In this document: in pieces, positions 50,858 to 60,694 of the stretch
Position numbering within the stretch: the first letter of the stretch is position 1
Layout of the letters: each line of letters starts with the position of its first letter
From: Bacillus velezensis
Lineage (GTDB): Bacteria; Bacillota; Bacilli; Bacillales; Bacillaceae
Assembly: GCF_001461825.1 (NCBI RefSeq)
Contig: NZ_LLZC01000018.1
Span: 124,001-188,000 of the forward strand
Reading direction: 5' to 3'
DNA: 64,000 nucleotides
Position numbers and translations under genes: made by a program
Notes under the pieces: model-generated
Database searches by the model: none
What the model was told of the DNA's origin: nothing
What the model saw: only the letters and a program-made list of their open reading frames with translations

Positions 50858-50888
50858 TTGACAATTCCTATAGAAATAACGTACGTTA
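50858..50888 (+). promoter_or_regulatory. cysJI upstream region with a perfect 12-bp palindrome
   Basis: TTGACA at 50858 lacks a good -10 at 17 bases, consistent with an activated promoter. TAACGTACGTTA (50877-50888) is a perfect palindrome. In B. subtilis cysJI is activated by the LysR-type CysL; whether this palindrome is its site is not known to me. Confidence 0.4.
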
Positions 50889-50916
50889 CGTTTAATTCCT
50901 TGTGAGGTGGATATCG

Positions 50917-52725
50917 TTGCAACTTCAGGTCATGAACAGTCCGTTTAATCAGGAGCAGGCAGAGCTCCTTAACCGCCTTCTGCCGACCTTGACAGAATCA
51001 CAGAAAATCTGGCTGAGCGGTTATTTGGCTGCTGCCCGGTCCGAATCCGGTGAAACAGCCGCACCCGCTGCTCAGGCTCCAGCAGAAAGCCCGGCAGTCT
51101 CAAGAGAAGTGACCGTATTATACGGATCGCAAACGGGAAATGCGGAAGGTCTTGCGAAACAGACGGTAAAGACGCTTGAGGAACGGGGATTCCAGGTCAC
51201 CGTCGCGTCGATGAACGATTTTAAGCCGAATAATCTGAAAAAAGTAAACAATTTACTGATCGTGGTGAGCACGCACGGAGAAGGCGATCCGCCGGATAAC
51301 GCGCTGGCCTTTCATGAATTTCTTCACGGCAGACGCGCGCCGAAGCTTGAAGCGCTCCGTTACTCCGTTTTGGCGCTCGGGGACAGCTCGTATGAATTTT
51401 TCTGCCAGACCGGCAAAGAGTTTGACGAGCGTCTTCAAGAGCTCGGCGGCACCCAGCTTGCGCCGCGGGTTGATTGCGATCTTGATTATGATGAGCCGTT
51501 TTCGGAATGGCTTGACGCCGTCATCGGCGGTTTGAACGAAGGAGCGGGAAATCAAACAGCCGAAGCGCCTGCCGAGACGCCGGCTCTCGGTGAATCCGTT
51601 TATTCCAGAACGAACCCGTTTCGGGCGGAGGTTCTTGAGAACATCAATCTGAACGGACGCGGTTCGAATAAAGAAACACGCCATCTCGAGCTTTCGCTTG
51701 AAGGATCGGGCCTCGCGTATCAGCCCGGAGACAGCCTCGGCATCTATCCGGAAAATGATCCGGCGCTCGTTGATGAGCTGATCAATGAGCTGAAATGGGA
51801 CCCGAAACAGGAAGTGGCGGTGAATAAACAAGGAGAGCGCCTCCCGCTGAAAGATGCGCTTACTTCTCACTTTGAAATAACCGTCTTAACAAAACCGTTC
51901 CTGCAAAAGGCCGCACAGTTTACGGCTGACCAAAAGCTTAGTGAACTTCTGGCCGAAGGAAACGAAGAGCAGGTGAAAGCATACATCAACGGCCGTGATC
52001 TGCTTGATCTCGTCCGGGATTTCGGTCCGTGGGAAGCTTCCGCGGAAGACTTTCTTTCCATCCTGCGTAAAATGCCGGCCCGGCTCTATTCGATCGCAAG
52101 CAGTTTAGAAGCGAATCCGGAAGAGGTGCATCTGACAATCGGAGCGGTCAGATATGACGCGCACGGCAGAGAACGAAAAGGCGTCTGCAGCATTCTGTGT
52201 GCGGAAAGACTCCAGCCGGGAGATACGCTTCCGATTTACATTCAGCACAACCAAAACTTCAAGCTGCCGGAAAATCCGGATACACCGGTCATTATGGTCG
52301 GGCCGGGGACAGGCATCGCGCCGTTCCGTTCCTTTATGCAGGAGCGTGAAGAAACCGGAGCTGAAGGGAAAACATGGCTGTTCTTCGGGGATCAGCACTT
52401 TGTCACTGATTTTCTGTACCAGACGGAATGGCAAAAATGGCTGCAAAACGGTGTTCTCACAAAAATGGACGTCGCTTTTTCCCGGGATTCAGAAGAAAAG
52501 GTATATGTGCAGCACCGCATGAAAGAACAAAGCAAAGAGCTGTATGAATGGCTGCAGCAGGGAGCCGCCGTATACATCTGCGGTGATGAACAGCATATGG
52601 CGCATGACGTGCACCAGGCGCTTCTCGATATCATTCAGGAAGAAGGCGGCATGAGCCGTGAAAAAGCGGAAAGCTTCCTGGCAGACATGCAGCAGAAAAA
52701 ACGCTATCAGCGTGACGTATATTGA
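50917..52725 (+). CDS. cysJ: sulfite reductase [NADPH] flavoprotein CysJ
   Basis: 602 residues: flavodoxin domain with FMN loop YGSQTGNAEGLA near residue 70 and STHGEGDPPDNA, then an FAD/NADPH reductase module with RLYSIASS, GVCSILCAERL and VGPGTGIAPFRSF. Supplies electrons to CysI for six-electron reduction of sulfite to sulfide. TTG at 50917, 6 bases after GAGGTGG, gives the family N-terminus MQLQVMNSPFNQEQ. Operon with cysI. Confidence 0.94.
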   Translation: MQLQVMNSPFNQEQAELLNRLLPTLTESQKIWLSGYLAAARSESGETAAPAAQAPAESPAVSREVTVLYGSQTGNAEGLAKQTVKTLEERGFQVTVASMNDFKPNNLKKVNNLLIVVSTHGEGDPPDNALAFHEFLHGRRAPKLEALRYSVLALGDSSYEFFCQTGKEFDERLQELGGTQLAPRVDCDLDYDEPFSEWLDAVIGGLNEGAGNQTAEAPAETPALGESVYSRTNPFRAEVLENINLNGRGSNKETRHLELSLEGSGLAYQPGDSLGIYPENDPALVDELINELKWDPKQEVAVNKQGERLPLKDALTSHFEITVLTKPFLQKAAQFTADQKLSELLAEGNEEQVKAYINGRDLLDLVRDFGPWEASAEDFLSILRKMPARLYSIASSLEANPEEVHLTIGAVRYDAHGRERKGVCSILCAERLQPGDTLPIYIQHNQNFKLPENPDTPVIMVGPGTGIAPFRSFMQEREETGAEGKTWLFFGDQHFVTDFLYQTEWQKWLQNGVLTKMDVAFSRDSEEKVYVQHRMKEQSKELYEWLQQGAAVYICGDEQHMAHDVHQALLDIIQEEGGMSREKAESFLADMQQKKRYQRDVY

Positions 52726-52752
52726 TTTTGGTTTGAAAGGAGCTTATTCAGC

Positions 52753-54468
52753 ATGGTGAACAACATTTTAAAAGCGCCGGAAGGCCCTCCAAGTGATGTT
52801 GAGGAAATTAAAGAAAAAAGCGATTATTTGCGCGGCACATTGAAAGAAGTCATGCTCGACCGGATTTCAGCCGGCATCCCGGACGAAGACAACCGGCTGA
52901 TGAAGCATCACGGAAGCTACTTGCAGGATGACCGCGATCTCCGTAATGAGCGTCAAAAACAAAAGCTTGAACCGGCTTATCAGTTCATGCTGCGCGTCCG
53001 GATGCCAGGCGGCGTTTCAACTCCGGAACAATGGCTTGTCATGGATGAACTGGCGCAAAAATACGGAAACAATACATTGAAGCTGACAACGCGTGAAACG
53101 TTCCAAATGCACGGAATTTTAAAATGGAACATGAAAAAAACGATTCAGAAAATCAATGCGGCGCTGCTTGATACCATTGCGGCCTGCGGAGATGTCAACC
53201 GAAACGTCATGTGCGCTTCAAATCCGCACCAGTCTGAAATTCATGCGGAAGTATACGAATGGTCGAAGAAATTGAGCGATGACCTTCTTCCGCGCACGAG
53301 AGCCTATCATGAAATCTGGCTTGATGAGGAACGTGTGGCGGGCACTCCTGACACGGAAACGGAACCGATGTACGGGCCGCTGTACCTGCCGCGGAAATTC
53401 AAAATCGGAATCGCCGTGCCTCCGTCCAATGATATCGATGTCTTTTCTCAAGATCTCGGCTTCATTGCCATCGTGGAGGAAGGCCGTCTTATCGGATTCA
53501 ACGTGGCAATCGGCGGCGGTATGGGAATGACGCACGGCGATACGGCCACTTATCCGCAGCTTTCAAAAGTCATCGGCTTCTGCAAACCGGAGCAGCTGTA
53601 TGATGTAGCGGAAAAAACCATTACGATTCAGCGCGATTACGGAAACCGTTCCGTCAGAAAGAATGCCAGATTCAAGTACACCGTTGACCGTCTCGGGCTG
53701 GAAAACGTAAAAGCCGAGCTGGAAAACCGCCTCGGCTGGCAGCTGGATGAAGCGAAACCTTATCATTTTGACCATAACGGCGACCGTTACGGATGGGTGA
53801 AGGGCGTAAAAGGTAAATGGCACTTTACGATGTTTATCGAAGGCGGCCGCGTCACGGACTATGAGAATTATAAGCTGATGACGGGATTGCGTGAAATCGC
53901 CAAAGTCCATACGGGAGATTTCCGTCTCACCTCTAATCAAAACCTGATTATCGGCAATGTCTCGAGCCAGAAAAAGAAACAAATCAGCGCATTAATCGAA
54001 CAATACGGTCTGACAGACGGCCGGCAGCATTCCGCCCTCCGCCGCAGTTCAATGGCTTGCGTCGCGCTTCCGACATGCGGGCTCGCCATGGCCGAAGCCG
54101 AGCGGTATCTGCCGAAATTGATTGATAAAATTGAAGACATTGTTGACGAAAACGGGCTGCGGGATGAAGAAATCACCATCCGTATGACCGGGTGCCCGAA
54201 TGGCTGCGCCCGCCATGCGCTCGGCGAAATCGGATTTATCGGAAAGGCGCCCGGAAAATATAATATGTATTTAGGAGCGGCGTTTGACGGCAGCCGTTTG
54301 AGCAAAATGTACCGGGAAAATATCGGTGAAGAGGAAATTCTGAGTGAGCTTCGCACCATTCTCCCGCGCTACGCGAAAGAGCGTGAGGAAGGCGAACACT
54401 TCGGCGATTTCGTCATCCGCGCGGGCATCATTAAAGCGACGACAGACGGCACGAATTTTCACGAATAA
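52753..54468 (+). CDS. cysI: sulfite reductase [NADPH] hemoprotein CysI
   Basis: 571-residue siroheme and 4Fe-4S enzyme. The four cluster cysteines lie in two pairs: [10 protein letters not shown] near residue 436 and [24 protein letters not shown] near residue 480. N-terminal [24 protein letters not shown] and [13 protein letters not shown] form the first siroheme-binding repeat. Makes sulfide for cysteine synthesis. AAAGGAGC precedes the ATG; 27 bases after cysJ. Confidence 0.95.
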   Translation: MVNNILKAPEGPPSDVEEIKEKSDYLRGTLKEVMLDRISAGIPDEDNRLMKHHGSYLQDDRDLRNERQKQKLEPAYQFMLRVRMPGGVSTPEQWLVMDELAQKYGNNTLKLTTRETFQMHGILKWNMKKTIQKINAALLDTIAACGDVNRNVMCASNPHQSEIHAEVYEWSKKLSDDLLPRTRAYHEIWLDEERVAGTPDTETEPMYGPLYLPRKFKIGIAVPPSNDIDVFSQDLGFIAIVEEGRLIGFNVAIGGGMGMTHGDTATYPQLSKVIGFCKPEQLYDVAEKTITIQRDYGNRSVRKNARFKYTVDRLGLENVKAELENRLGWQLDEAKPYHFDHNGDRYGWVKGVKGKWHFTMFIEGGRVTDYENYKLMTGLREIAKVHTGDFRLTSNQNLIIGNVSSQKKKQISALIEQYGLTDGRQHSALRRSSMACVALPTCGLAMAEAERYLPKLIDKIEDIVDENGLRDEEITIRMTGCPNGCARHALGEIGFIGKAPGKYNMYLGAAFDGSRLSKMYRENIGEEEILSELRTILPRYAKEREEGEHFGDFVIRAGIIKATTDGTNFHE

Positions 54469-54475
54469 GATGAGC

Positions 54476-54517
54476 TAAGGATAGAGACACACTGACGGTG
54501 CGTTCTCTATCCTTTAC
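54476..54517 (+). terminator. cysJI terminator
   Basis: AAGGATAGAGA and TCTCTATCCTT arms, a 16-base loop, then TTT. Read with the stop 8 bases upstream. Confidence 0.85.
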
Positions 54518-54807
54518 TAAGCAGCATAAACGCTGCACCGCGTCATGAAACAGAAGACGCAGCTTGCGAAAAAGCCTGTTTTCAGAGAAAACAGGCTTTT
54601 TCTTTTTCCGGAAAAAATGTAGCTGAAGGCAAAAAAAGTTCGCCGTGAGCACGTTATGAGAAATTTTAAATAAAAACGGGTAAAATAAAAGAAGAATGGT
54701 TGCGTACGGAAAATATATTGAATCTGCCCGATCATCGGCTCAGGCCTTTGGCAAAGGCAGAGAACAGGCAATAATGATATGATGCAGCAGATGAAGGAGG
54801 TCATGCT
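54518..54807. other. gene-poor interval before nhaK
   Basis: Holds a second, strong hairpin (AAAAGCCTGTTTTC, AGA, GAAAACAGGCTTTT; 54568-54606) with T-rich sequence after and A-rich before, and an AGCAGCATAAACGCTGC stem-loop. A 25-codon ORF crossing the hairpin is not credible. No gene is visible; a small RNA ending at the hairpin is possible. Confidence 0.5.
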
Positions 54808-56823
54808 TTGGACATATTTTTAGTCGTACTCGTACTTTTAACCATCATCGCGATCTCAAATATCGTAAATCGGTTTGTCCCCTTTATCCCGGTGCCTCTG
54901 ATTCAGGTGGCGCTCGGTATCATTGCGGCGTCATTTCCGCAGGGGCTTCATTTTGAACTGAATACCGAATTGTTTTTTGTTTTGTTTATCGCTCCGCTGC
55001 TTTTTAACGATGGAAAACGGACGCCGCGTGCGGAACTTTGGAATTTAAGGGCGCCGATTTTGCTGCTTGCGCTCGGGCTCGTGTTTGCCACGGTGATTGT
55101 CGGCGGTTACACGATTCATTGGATGATTCCGAGCATTCCGCTGGCTGCCGCGTTCGGGCTGGCGGCGATACTGTCACCGACTGACGTTGTCGCGGTCAGC
55201 GCGCTGTCAGGGCGAGTGAAGATGCCAAAAGGCATTCTGCGTCTCCTTGAAGGAGAAGGACTGATGAATGACGCATCCGGCCTGGTCGCTTTTAAATTTG
55301 CGATTGCGGCAGCCGTGACGGGCGCATTTTCGCTGGCGCAGGCCGCCTTCAGTTTCGTTCTGATTTCAGCCGGAGGTTTACTCAGCGGTGTCGTCATTTC
55401 TTTTTTGATTATCCGTTTCCGGCTGTTTTTGCGCCGCCTCGGCATGCAGGATGTCACGATGCATATGCTGATTCAAATTCTGACGCCGTTCGTCATCTAT
55501 CTCGCGGCTGAAGAAATCGGCGTTTCCGGCATTTTAGCGGTTGTGGCCGGCGGCATCACGCATGCGGTGGAGCAGGACCGTCTTGAATCAACGATGGTCA
55601 AACTGCAAATCGTCTCTTCAAGTACGTGGAATATTATTTTGTTCATTCTGAACGGTCTTGTTTTCGTTATTTTAGGTGCGCAAATACCGGATGTGGTTTC
55701 TGTCATCTTTAATGATACCGCGTTTAACAATATGATGGTCATCGGGTACATTATCGTCATTACGCTGACGTTAATGATTCTCAGGTTTTTGTGGGTGCTG
55801 TTTTTTTGGAACGGCAAGTGGTTTTTTAACAAGGATCAGAGTATTTATAAACCCGGCCTGCGCTCGACCCTGCTGATTTCGGTTTCAGGCGTCAGGGGAG
55901 CGGTCACGCTTGCGGGTTCCTTTTCCATTCCTTACGTGCTCTCTGACGGCTCGCCGTTTCCTGAACGGAATTTGATTCTCTTTTTAGCCGCGGGCGTTAT
56001 TATGTGCACATTGGTGCTGGCGACAATCGTACTGCCGATTTTGACAGATAAGCCGGAAGACAATGTGAAAGAGAAGAAAGTCAAATTGCTGACAGCGAGA
56101 CGGAAGCTGATAAAAGCTGCCTTAACCGCCATTAAAGAAAATATGAATGAGACAAACAAAACGGCTTCTTTTGCGGTCATTGCCGAATACAATGAGAAAA
56201 TGAAAAATCTCAGGTTTCAGCAGTTCACCGTCAAAAACCGCACGAAAAAAGATGAGCGGAAAGTCCGCGCCCAAGGGATACAGGCTGAACAGGAAGAATT
56301 GCTGCGGCTGATTGAGCGGGGCGACATACCGGAAGAAACGGCTGACAGCCTTCAGGAACGGTTTGATGAATTGGAAGTGCTGTATACGAATCCGTTTAAA
56401 GTCGGCTTATCTAAGAAAAAGCTGAAACGCCTGATGTACTGGATCTTTTTCGGTGAACAAAAAAAGCCGGAAATGTCGATTTTAAATGAAGAAGGCCTCA
56501 TCCGCACCACAAGGGTTAAAACGGCAAAAGCGGCCATTGAAAGCCTGAAAAAACACATGACTGAAGAAAATAAAGATGTGACGCTTGCCGTCATTTCCTT
56601 TTACAATCACTTGATTTTCAGGCTGGGGCACTCGTATCACGAACAGAGTCCGAGCCGCCGTTTTGAAAATCAAAAACTCGAAATCAAACTGCGGGCCGTG
56701 CAGGCCATCCGCAACGAAATCCAAACATTATTCGAAGAGCGGGAAATTTCCCGCGATATGTCACATGAGCTTCGCCAATACATCAATGATGTGGAAGCGG
56801 CCATGCTTGACGGAGGTGAATAA
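54808..56823 (+). CDS. nhaK: Na+/H+ (K+/H+) antiporter NhaK
   Basis: 671-residue CPA1-family antiporter with about 12 hydrophobic segments over the first 410 residues and a long charged cytoplasmic C-terminus. Hallmarks: [15 protein letters not shown] [28 protein letters not shown], and [19 protein letters not shown], which holds the ion-binding Asp. B. subtilis NhaK exchanges Na+, K+, Li+ and Rb+ for protons. TTG start directly after AAGGAGGTCATGC. Formerly yvgP. Confidence 0.92.
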   Translation: MDIFLVVLVLLTIIAISNIVNRFVPFIPVPLIQVALGIIAASFPQGLHFELNTELFFVLFIAPLLFNDGKRTPRAELWNLRAPILLLALGLVFATVIVGGYTIHWMIPSIPLAAAFGLAAILSPTDVVAVSALSGRVKMPKGILRLLEGEGLMNDASGLVAFKFAIAAAVTGAFSLAQAAFSFVLISAGGLLSGVVISFLIIRFRLFLRRLGMQDVTMHMLIQILTPFVIYLAAEEIGVSGILAVVAGGITHAVEQDRLESTMVKLQIVSSSTWNIILFILNGLVFVILGAQIPDVVSVIFNDTAFNNMMVIGYIIVITLTLMILRFLWVLFFWNGKWFFNKDQSIYKPGLRSTLLISVSGVRGAVTLAGSFSIPYVLSDGSPFPERNLILFLAAGVIMCTLVLATIVLPILTDKPEDNVKEKKVKLLTARRKLIKAALTAIKENMNETNKTASFAVIAEYNEKMKNLRFQQFTVKNRTKKDERKVRAQGIQAEQEELLRLIERGDIPEETADSLQERFDELEVLYTNPFKVGLSKKKLKRLMYWIFFGEQKKPEMSILNEEGLIRTTRVKTAKAAIESLKKHMTEENKDVTLAVISFYNHLIFRLGHSYHEQSPSRRFENQKLEIKLRAVQAIRNEIQTLFEEREISRDMSHELRQYINDVEAAMLDGGE

Positions 56824-56858
56824 AAAAAGTCCGGCATCTGTTCGCCGGACTTTTTTTG
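56823..56858. terminator. bidirectional terminator of nhaK and yvgO
   Basis: AAAAAAAGTCCGGC and GCCGGACTTTTTTT arms, perfect, between converging genes. Confidence 0.94.
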
Positions 56859-56859
56859 A

Positions 56860-57345
56860 TTACGGACGATGGAATTCGACGTGATCGCCGTCGCGGTCAA
56901 ACCAGCCTCTGAAGGCCCAGTTGATCCAGCCGCCATCACCTTTATTGGTGAAGCTTCCGTCTTCAAACACCCAAATGCCGTACGTGATGCCGTCATAAAC
57001 GGCGGAACCGTAAAACTGAACGCCGTTAAAATGATCTTCATATTCCTGGCTTAAATTAAACACCATGACGTTATATTTTTGTCCGGAAGCGTAGAATGAA
57101 GATTCCATTAAGTTTTTGACGAAGCCGTCACGGTTTTGCGCCGACTTAATCGCGTCAGCAATCGAATTGCCGATGCCGAGCAGGTCAACGTCAATGTTTA
57201 ATCCGACATCTTTTGCTGAGACATCTGATGATTGCTGTGCCATGTTTTGAGGGACCGGGGTTTCTTTTGCGGATACAAAGGACAGAGGAGTCAGAGACAA
57301 AGCGGCGCCAAGGGCAACGGTCATCGGGATACGCATACGTTTCAT
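56860..57345 (-). CDS. yvgO: secreted stress protein YvgO
   Basis: 161 residues with a signal peptide (core VALGAALSLTPLSFV, cleavage after VSA), then an acidic and aromatic-rich mature part ending GDGGWINWAFRGWFDRDGDHVEFHRP. B. subtilis YvgO is a SigB-dependent general stress protein; a YvgO homologue from B. thuringiensis has been reported as antifungal. Mode of action unknown. AAGGAGGAAATC precedes the ATG, and a SigB-type promoter lies just upstream. Confidence 0.9.
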   Translation of the reverse strand: MKRMRIPMTVALGAALSLTPLSFVSAKETPVPQNMAQQSSDVSAKDVGLNIDVDLLGIGNSIADAIKSAQNRDGFVKNLMESSFYASGQKYNVMVFNLSQEYEDHFNGVQFYGSAVYDGITYGIWVFEDGSFTNKGDGGWINWAFRGWFDRDGDHVEFHRP

Positions 57346-57386
57346 ATGATTTCCTCCTTCAATTGTGTGGTGGCTACAGTAGCGAT

Positions 57387-57412
57387 TTACCCGGACAGTT
57401 ACCCGGTTAACC
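57387..57412 (-). promoter_or_regulatory. SigB-type promoter of yvgO
   Basis: On the minus strand: GGTTAA, 14 bases, GGGTAA, close to the SigB consensus GTTTAA-N12-15-GGGTAT. Starts transcription about 40 bases before yvgO. Confidence 0.75.
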
Positions 57413-57566
57413 GTAATTTTTGAAAAATAGGAAAATAATAACGGCAGTGGTGCTTGGGCACTAAAGATGGTTTTTGTGATAACGATGAGCGTATAATTGG
57501 TTTCTTACGGCGGAAATGTGAGATAATAATAACCGTTTACATAATGACTAGAAAGGATGGTTCAAC

Positions 57567-58397
57567 GTGGCAAAAAGCTTAAAAGATACTGTAAAGCTTC
57601 ATAATGGCGTTGAAATGCCGTGGTTCGGCCTTGGCGTCTTCAAGGTGGAAAACGGAAGCGTAGCGGCGGACTCCGTCGAAGCGGCAATCAGAAACGGCTA
57701 CCGCAGCATTGATACGGCGGCTATTTATAAAAATGAAGAGGGTGTCGGCGAAGGCATCAGAGCTGCGGGCGTTGCCAGAGAAGAGCTGTTCATCACGTCA
57801 AAAGTGTGGAATGAAGATCAAGGATACGAAACGACACTTGACGCGTTTGAGAAAAGCCTTGAGCGCCTCGGCCTCGATTACCTCGACCTTTACCTGATTC
57901 ACTGGCCGGGCAAGGATAAATATAAAGACACATGGCGCGCTCTTGAAAAGCTGTACAAAGACGGCAAAATCCGCGCCATCGGCGTCAGCAACTTCCAAGT
58001 GCATCATTTAGAAGAGCTGCTGAAAGATGCTGAAATCAAGCCGATGGTCAACCAGATTGAATTCCACCCGCGCCTGACTCAAAAAGAAGTGAGAGATTTC
58101 TGCAAAGCGCAGGGCATTCAAGTGGAAGCATGGTCTCCATTGATGCAGGGACAGCTCCTTGATAACGAAGTGCTGTCACAAATTGCGGAAAAACATAACA
58201 AATCGGTTGCTCAAGTGATTTTGCGCTGGGATCTTCAAAACGAAGTCGTTACCATTCCGAAATCGATTAAAGAGCACCGCATTATAGAAAATGCCGATAT
58301 TTTTGATTTCGAACTGTCACAGGAAGAAATGGAAAAGATCAGCGCATTGAACAAAGACGAGCGTGTCGGCCCGAATCCGGACGAGCTTCTGTTCTAA
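57567..58397 (+). CDS. yvgN: aldo-keto reductase YvgN (glyoxal/methylglyoxal reductase)
   Basis: 276-residue AKR5-type enzyme with the catalytic tetrad Asp49, Tyr54, Lys79 and His112 ([21 protein letters not shown]) and the NADPH motif [13 protein letters not shown] near the C-terminus. B. subtilis YvgN reduces methylglyoxal and other aldehydes. GTG start behind AAAGGATGG. Divergent from yvgO; terminator shared with the minus-strand ABC cassette. Confidence 0.93.
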   Translation: MAKSLKDTVKLHNGVEMPWFGLGVFKVENGSVAADSVEAAIRNGYRSIDTAAIYKNEEGVGEGIRAAGVAREELFITSKVWNEDQGYETTLDAFEKSLERLGLDYLDLYLIHWPGKDKYKDTWRALEKLYKDGKIRAIGVSNFQVHHLEELLKDAEIKPMVNQIEFHPRLTQKEVRDFCKAQGIQVEAWSPLMQGQLLDNEVLSQIAEKHNKSVAQVILRWDLQNEVVTIPKSIKEHRIIENADIFDFELSQEEMEKISALNKDERVGPNPDELLF

Positions 58398-58428
58398 GAA
58401 AAAACAGCCCTTTACGGGGCTGTTTTTC
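58398..58428. terminator. bidirectional terminator of yvgN and the Lnr-type cassette
   Basis: GAAAAACAGCCC, loop TTTAC, GGGGCTGTTTTTC. T-run on the plus side and A-run for the minus side. Confidence 0.9.
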
Positions 58429-58429
58429 T

Positions 58430-59575
58430 TTACATGAATGTCTGTGTCTGACGTTTTACGCTGAACCTGTATGCGGCTATTAATAACAAGGCGGCGGCGA
58501 AGGCTCCCAAAATGATGATGTTCAGCATCAGGCTTTGGAGCGTGCGGCCGTGCTGCAATTGATCGACCGTATCGAGCACCCAGCGCTGAGGCAGAAATTC
58601 GGCGATTGTCTGCACCGTTTTCGGCATAATATTGCTCGGAAAGAAGCAGCCGGCGAGCAAGCATGTCGGCACGACAATCAAATTCAAAAGCGCCGATGTT
58701 GAAGCGCTGCTGTTGGAAAAACCGACGGCAATAAAGGCGATTCCGATCGCGCTTAATGCAAACAGCATCATCAGGACGAACAGCTGCCACAGCGGGAATG
58801 ACGGATGAATATGAAAAGCGGCGCCCATAAAGAGAACGGCGAATAGAATTTGGACGGCCATGATAATGATATTCACCGCCGCGTTTGCCAGTACATACTG
58901 CTTTGATGTGATCGGCGTTGACAGAAGCCTGTAGTACGTCCTGTTTTCCCGCTCTTTAATCATCAGTTCCGTCAGGTTGCCGGCGGAATAGAGCATAATG
59001 ATAATGAGATACCCGATGACTGAGTAAGTCATTTCTTTATGGTTCGATGTATCTTGTAAAACAGCGGACTCCGTTTGAATGGGAGAATGCTTGAAATCGG
59101 CGTACATCGCCTGAAAGGCCTTTGCGTCCCCGCCGGAAGATTTGCCGATTGAGGCGGCGCTGTTCATATAATTGTACAAATAAGAGCTGACATATCCGGT
59201 GACCTGGGCGCCTTTCAGCGAGGTCATGCCGATGTGAGCCGGTTTCCCGTCTTTTACGCTTTGGGAGAAGCCTTTTTCAAACGTAATGAGCGCCTCCATT
59301 TTTCCTGAAGCGATCTTGGATGTGGCGGACGCAGCCGTTTCCTCCGAAATCTTCACATGGTCCAGTCCTTTTAAAAACGTGACCGTATCCTGTGCCACTT
59401 CTCCGCCGTCCTGATTGAGAATGCCGATATTGAGCGTTTCGGCTCCGCCGTTGGCATTGGTCATGAAGGAGAGGAAGACGCCGATCAGCGGAGCCCCGAT
59501 ATAAAGAATGAGCTGTTTTTTGCTTTTTGTAATCCCTTTGAGAGTGTGTGCAAACAGCCACCAGAAGTTTTTCAT
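58430..59575 (-). CDS. ABC-2 permease, LnrN-like
   Basis: 381-residue permease: one N-terminal hydrophobic segment, a large extracytoplasmic domain (about 45-205), then five segments with the ABC-2 motif MIKERENRTYYRLLSTPITSKQYVLAN near residues 226-250. Same order and size class as LnrN (YfiN) of the linearmycin-resistance transporter in B. subtilis. Starts 1 base after the upstream permease stop. Substrate unknown; polyene or lipopeptide antibiotics are the known targets of this family. Confidence 0.78.
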   Translation of the reverse strand: MKNFWWLFAHTLKGITKSKKQLILYIGAPLIGVFLSFMTNANGGAETLNIGILNQDGGEVAQDTVTFLKGLDHVKISEETAASATSKIASGKMEALITFEKGFSQSVKDGKPAHIGMTSLKGAQVTGYVSSYLYNYMNSAASIGKSSGGDAKAFQAMYADFKHSPIQTESAVLQDTSNHKEMTYSVIGYLIIIMLYSAGNLTELMIKERENRTYYRLLSTPITSKQYVLANAAVNIIIMAVQILFAVLFMGAAFHIHPSFPLWQLFVLMMLFALSAIGIAFIAVGFSNSSASTSALLNLIVVPTCLLAGCFFPSNIMPKTVQTIAEFLPQRWVLDTVDQLQHGRTLQSLMLNIIILGAFAAALLLIAAYRFSVKRQTQTFM

Positions 59576-59576
59576 A

Positions 59577-60671
59577 TTACAGTCCCTCCCGTCTTTGAAA
59601 CGTAAATGCGGCGATCAGCAAAAAGAGTGCCGCCAATGCTGTATTTAAACCGAGTGCAGGCCATGCCGCTGATACATCATTTGCGTAAATGATGTTGTTA
59701 ATCGCCTTATTGATCCATGATAAGGGCGACAGGACGGAAATTCCTCCGCCTTCATATTTGTAATAGGCGCCGCCGATAATGGACATCACCTGAACGATGA
59801 TGACGGTGATTAATCTGGCGCTTTCGGGTTTTCTGGTCAAATAGCTCAGGCTGAGCCCGAAGCTGACGGCCAAAAGAATTTCAGAAACGAGAATCAAAAG
59901 CACAAGTCCCAGGTGGCTGCCCCAATTCGCTTTTAAGATAAATTTGCTGAAGGCGACAACGGCAAGAATCGTCAGAACATTCACAGCCAAAATGCCGAGC
60001 ATCTTTCCGAGAAAGATATCGTTTTTCCGGAGCGGGGCGGCGATCAGGCGATCCGCGGTGTGCCGTATTCTTTCCCCTCGGAATAAGGTGCTTGCAAAAA
60101 TCGAGGCGTACAGCCCGATCATCGTCGTCATGGATATCGCGTAAAAATCTTTCGCTTTCGGTTCTTTCGCTTTGTGTAAAGACGTCTGCTTCATATAATC
60201 GCTTTTGATTTGTCCGGCGGAAGGCGCCTTATGCGCCTTGTAAGCGGCGGCGCCTGCTTTGTATTGATTGGTAAAAGCGGTCAGCATGCCTTGGACGATC
60301 GTGCCGTTTATGCCGCTCCGGTCATTTGTATAGACTTGAAAACCGGTGTTTTTTACAGTGACGAAAGCATCCGCCTGATTTTCTCGAACCTCGTTTTTGC
60401 CTTTTGCCTCCGTGTCCGCTTTTTGAAAATAGACATGCTCTTTTTTGGCGGCTTTCATAAACTCAGTAAAATAATGAGAAAGAGGGCCGTTTGACTGGTC
60501 CGTATATACGACCTTGATGTTTCCGACCGTCACCTCTGAATCAAAGGCGTTTGATAATGCCGCAGTAAAAATCAGCATGAAGACGATCGGAAAAGCAAGC
60601 ATGAAAATAAAAGTCCGTCTGTCGCGGAAACTGATTTTGATTTCTTTCACGGCGATGTGCAGAATATTCAT
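59577..60671 (-). CDS. ABC-2 permease, LnrM-like
   Basis: 364-residue permease with an N-terminal hydrophobic segment (FIFMLAFPIVFMLIFTAAL), an extracytoplasmic domain and a C-terminal five-helix ABC-2 block with LFRGERIRHTADRLIAAPLRKNDIFLGKM. ATG at 60671 has AAAGGAGG 7 bases before it; an ATG at 60689 does not. Pairs with the LnrN-like subunit. Confidence 0.78.
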   Translation of the reverse strand: MNILHIAVKEIKISFRDRRTFIFMLAFPIVFMLIFTAALSNAFDSEVTVGNIKVVYTDQSNGPLSHYFTEFMKAAKKEHVYFQKADTEAKGKNEVRENQADAFVTVKNTGFQVYTNDRSGINGTIVQGMLTAFTNQYKAGAAAYKAHKAPSAGQIKSDYMKQTSLHKAKEPKAKDFYAISMTTMIGLYASIFASTLFRGERIRHTADRLIAAPLRKNDIFLGKMLGILAVNVLTILAVVAFSKFILKANWGSHLGLVLLILVSEILLAVSFGLSLSYLTRKPESARLITVIIVQVMSIIGGAYYKYEGGGISVLSPLSWINKAINNIIYANDVSAAWPALGLNTALAALFLLIAAFTFQRREGL

Positions 60672-60694
60672 TTGCAATCCTCCTTTCAATGGGG

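Noticed and set aside
54544..54621. 25-codon ORF across the second hairpin after cysI
   Set aside because: It reads through a perfect terminator hairpin, has no ribosome site, and its sequence is explained by the hairpin arms.
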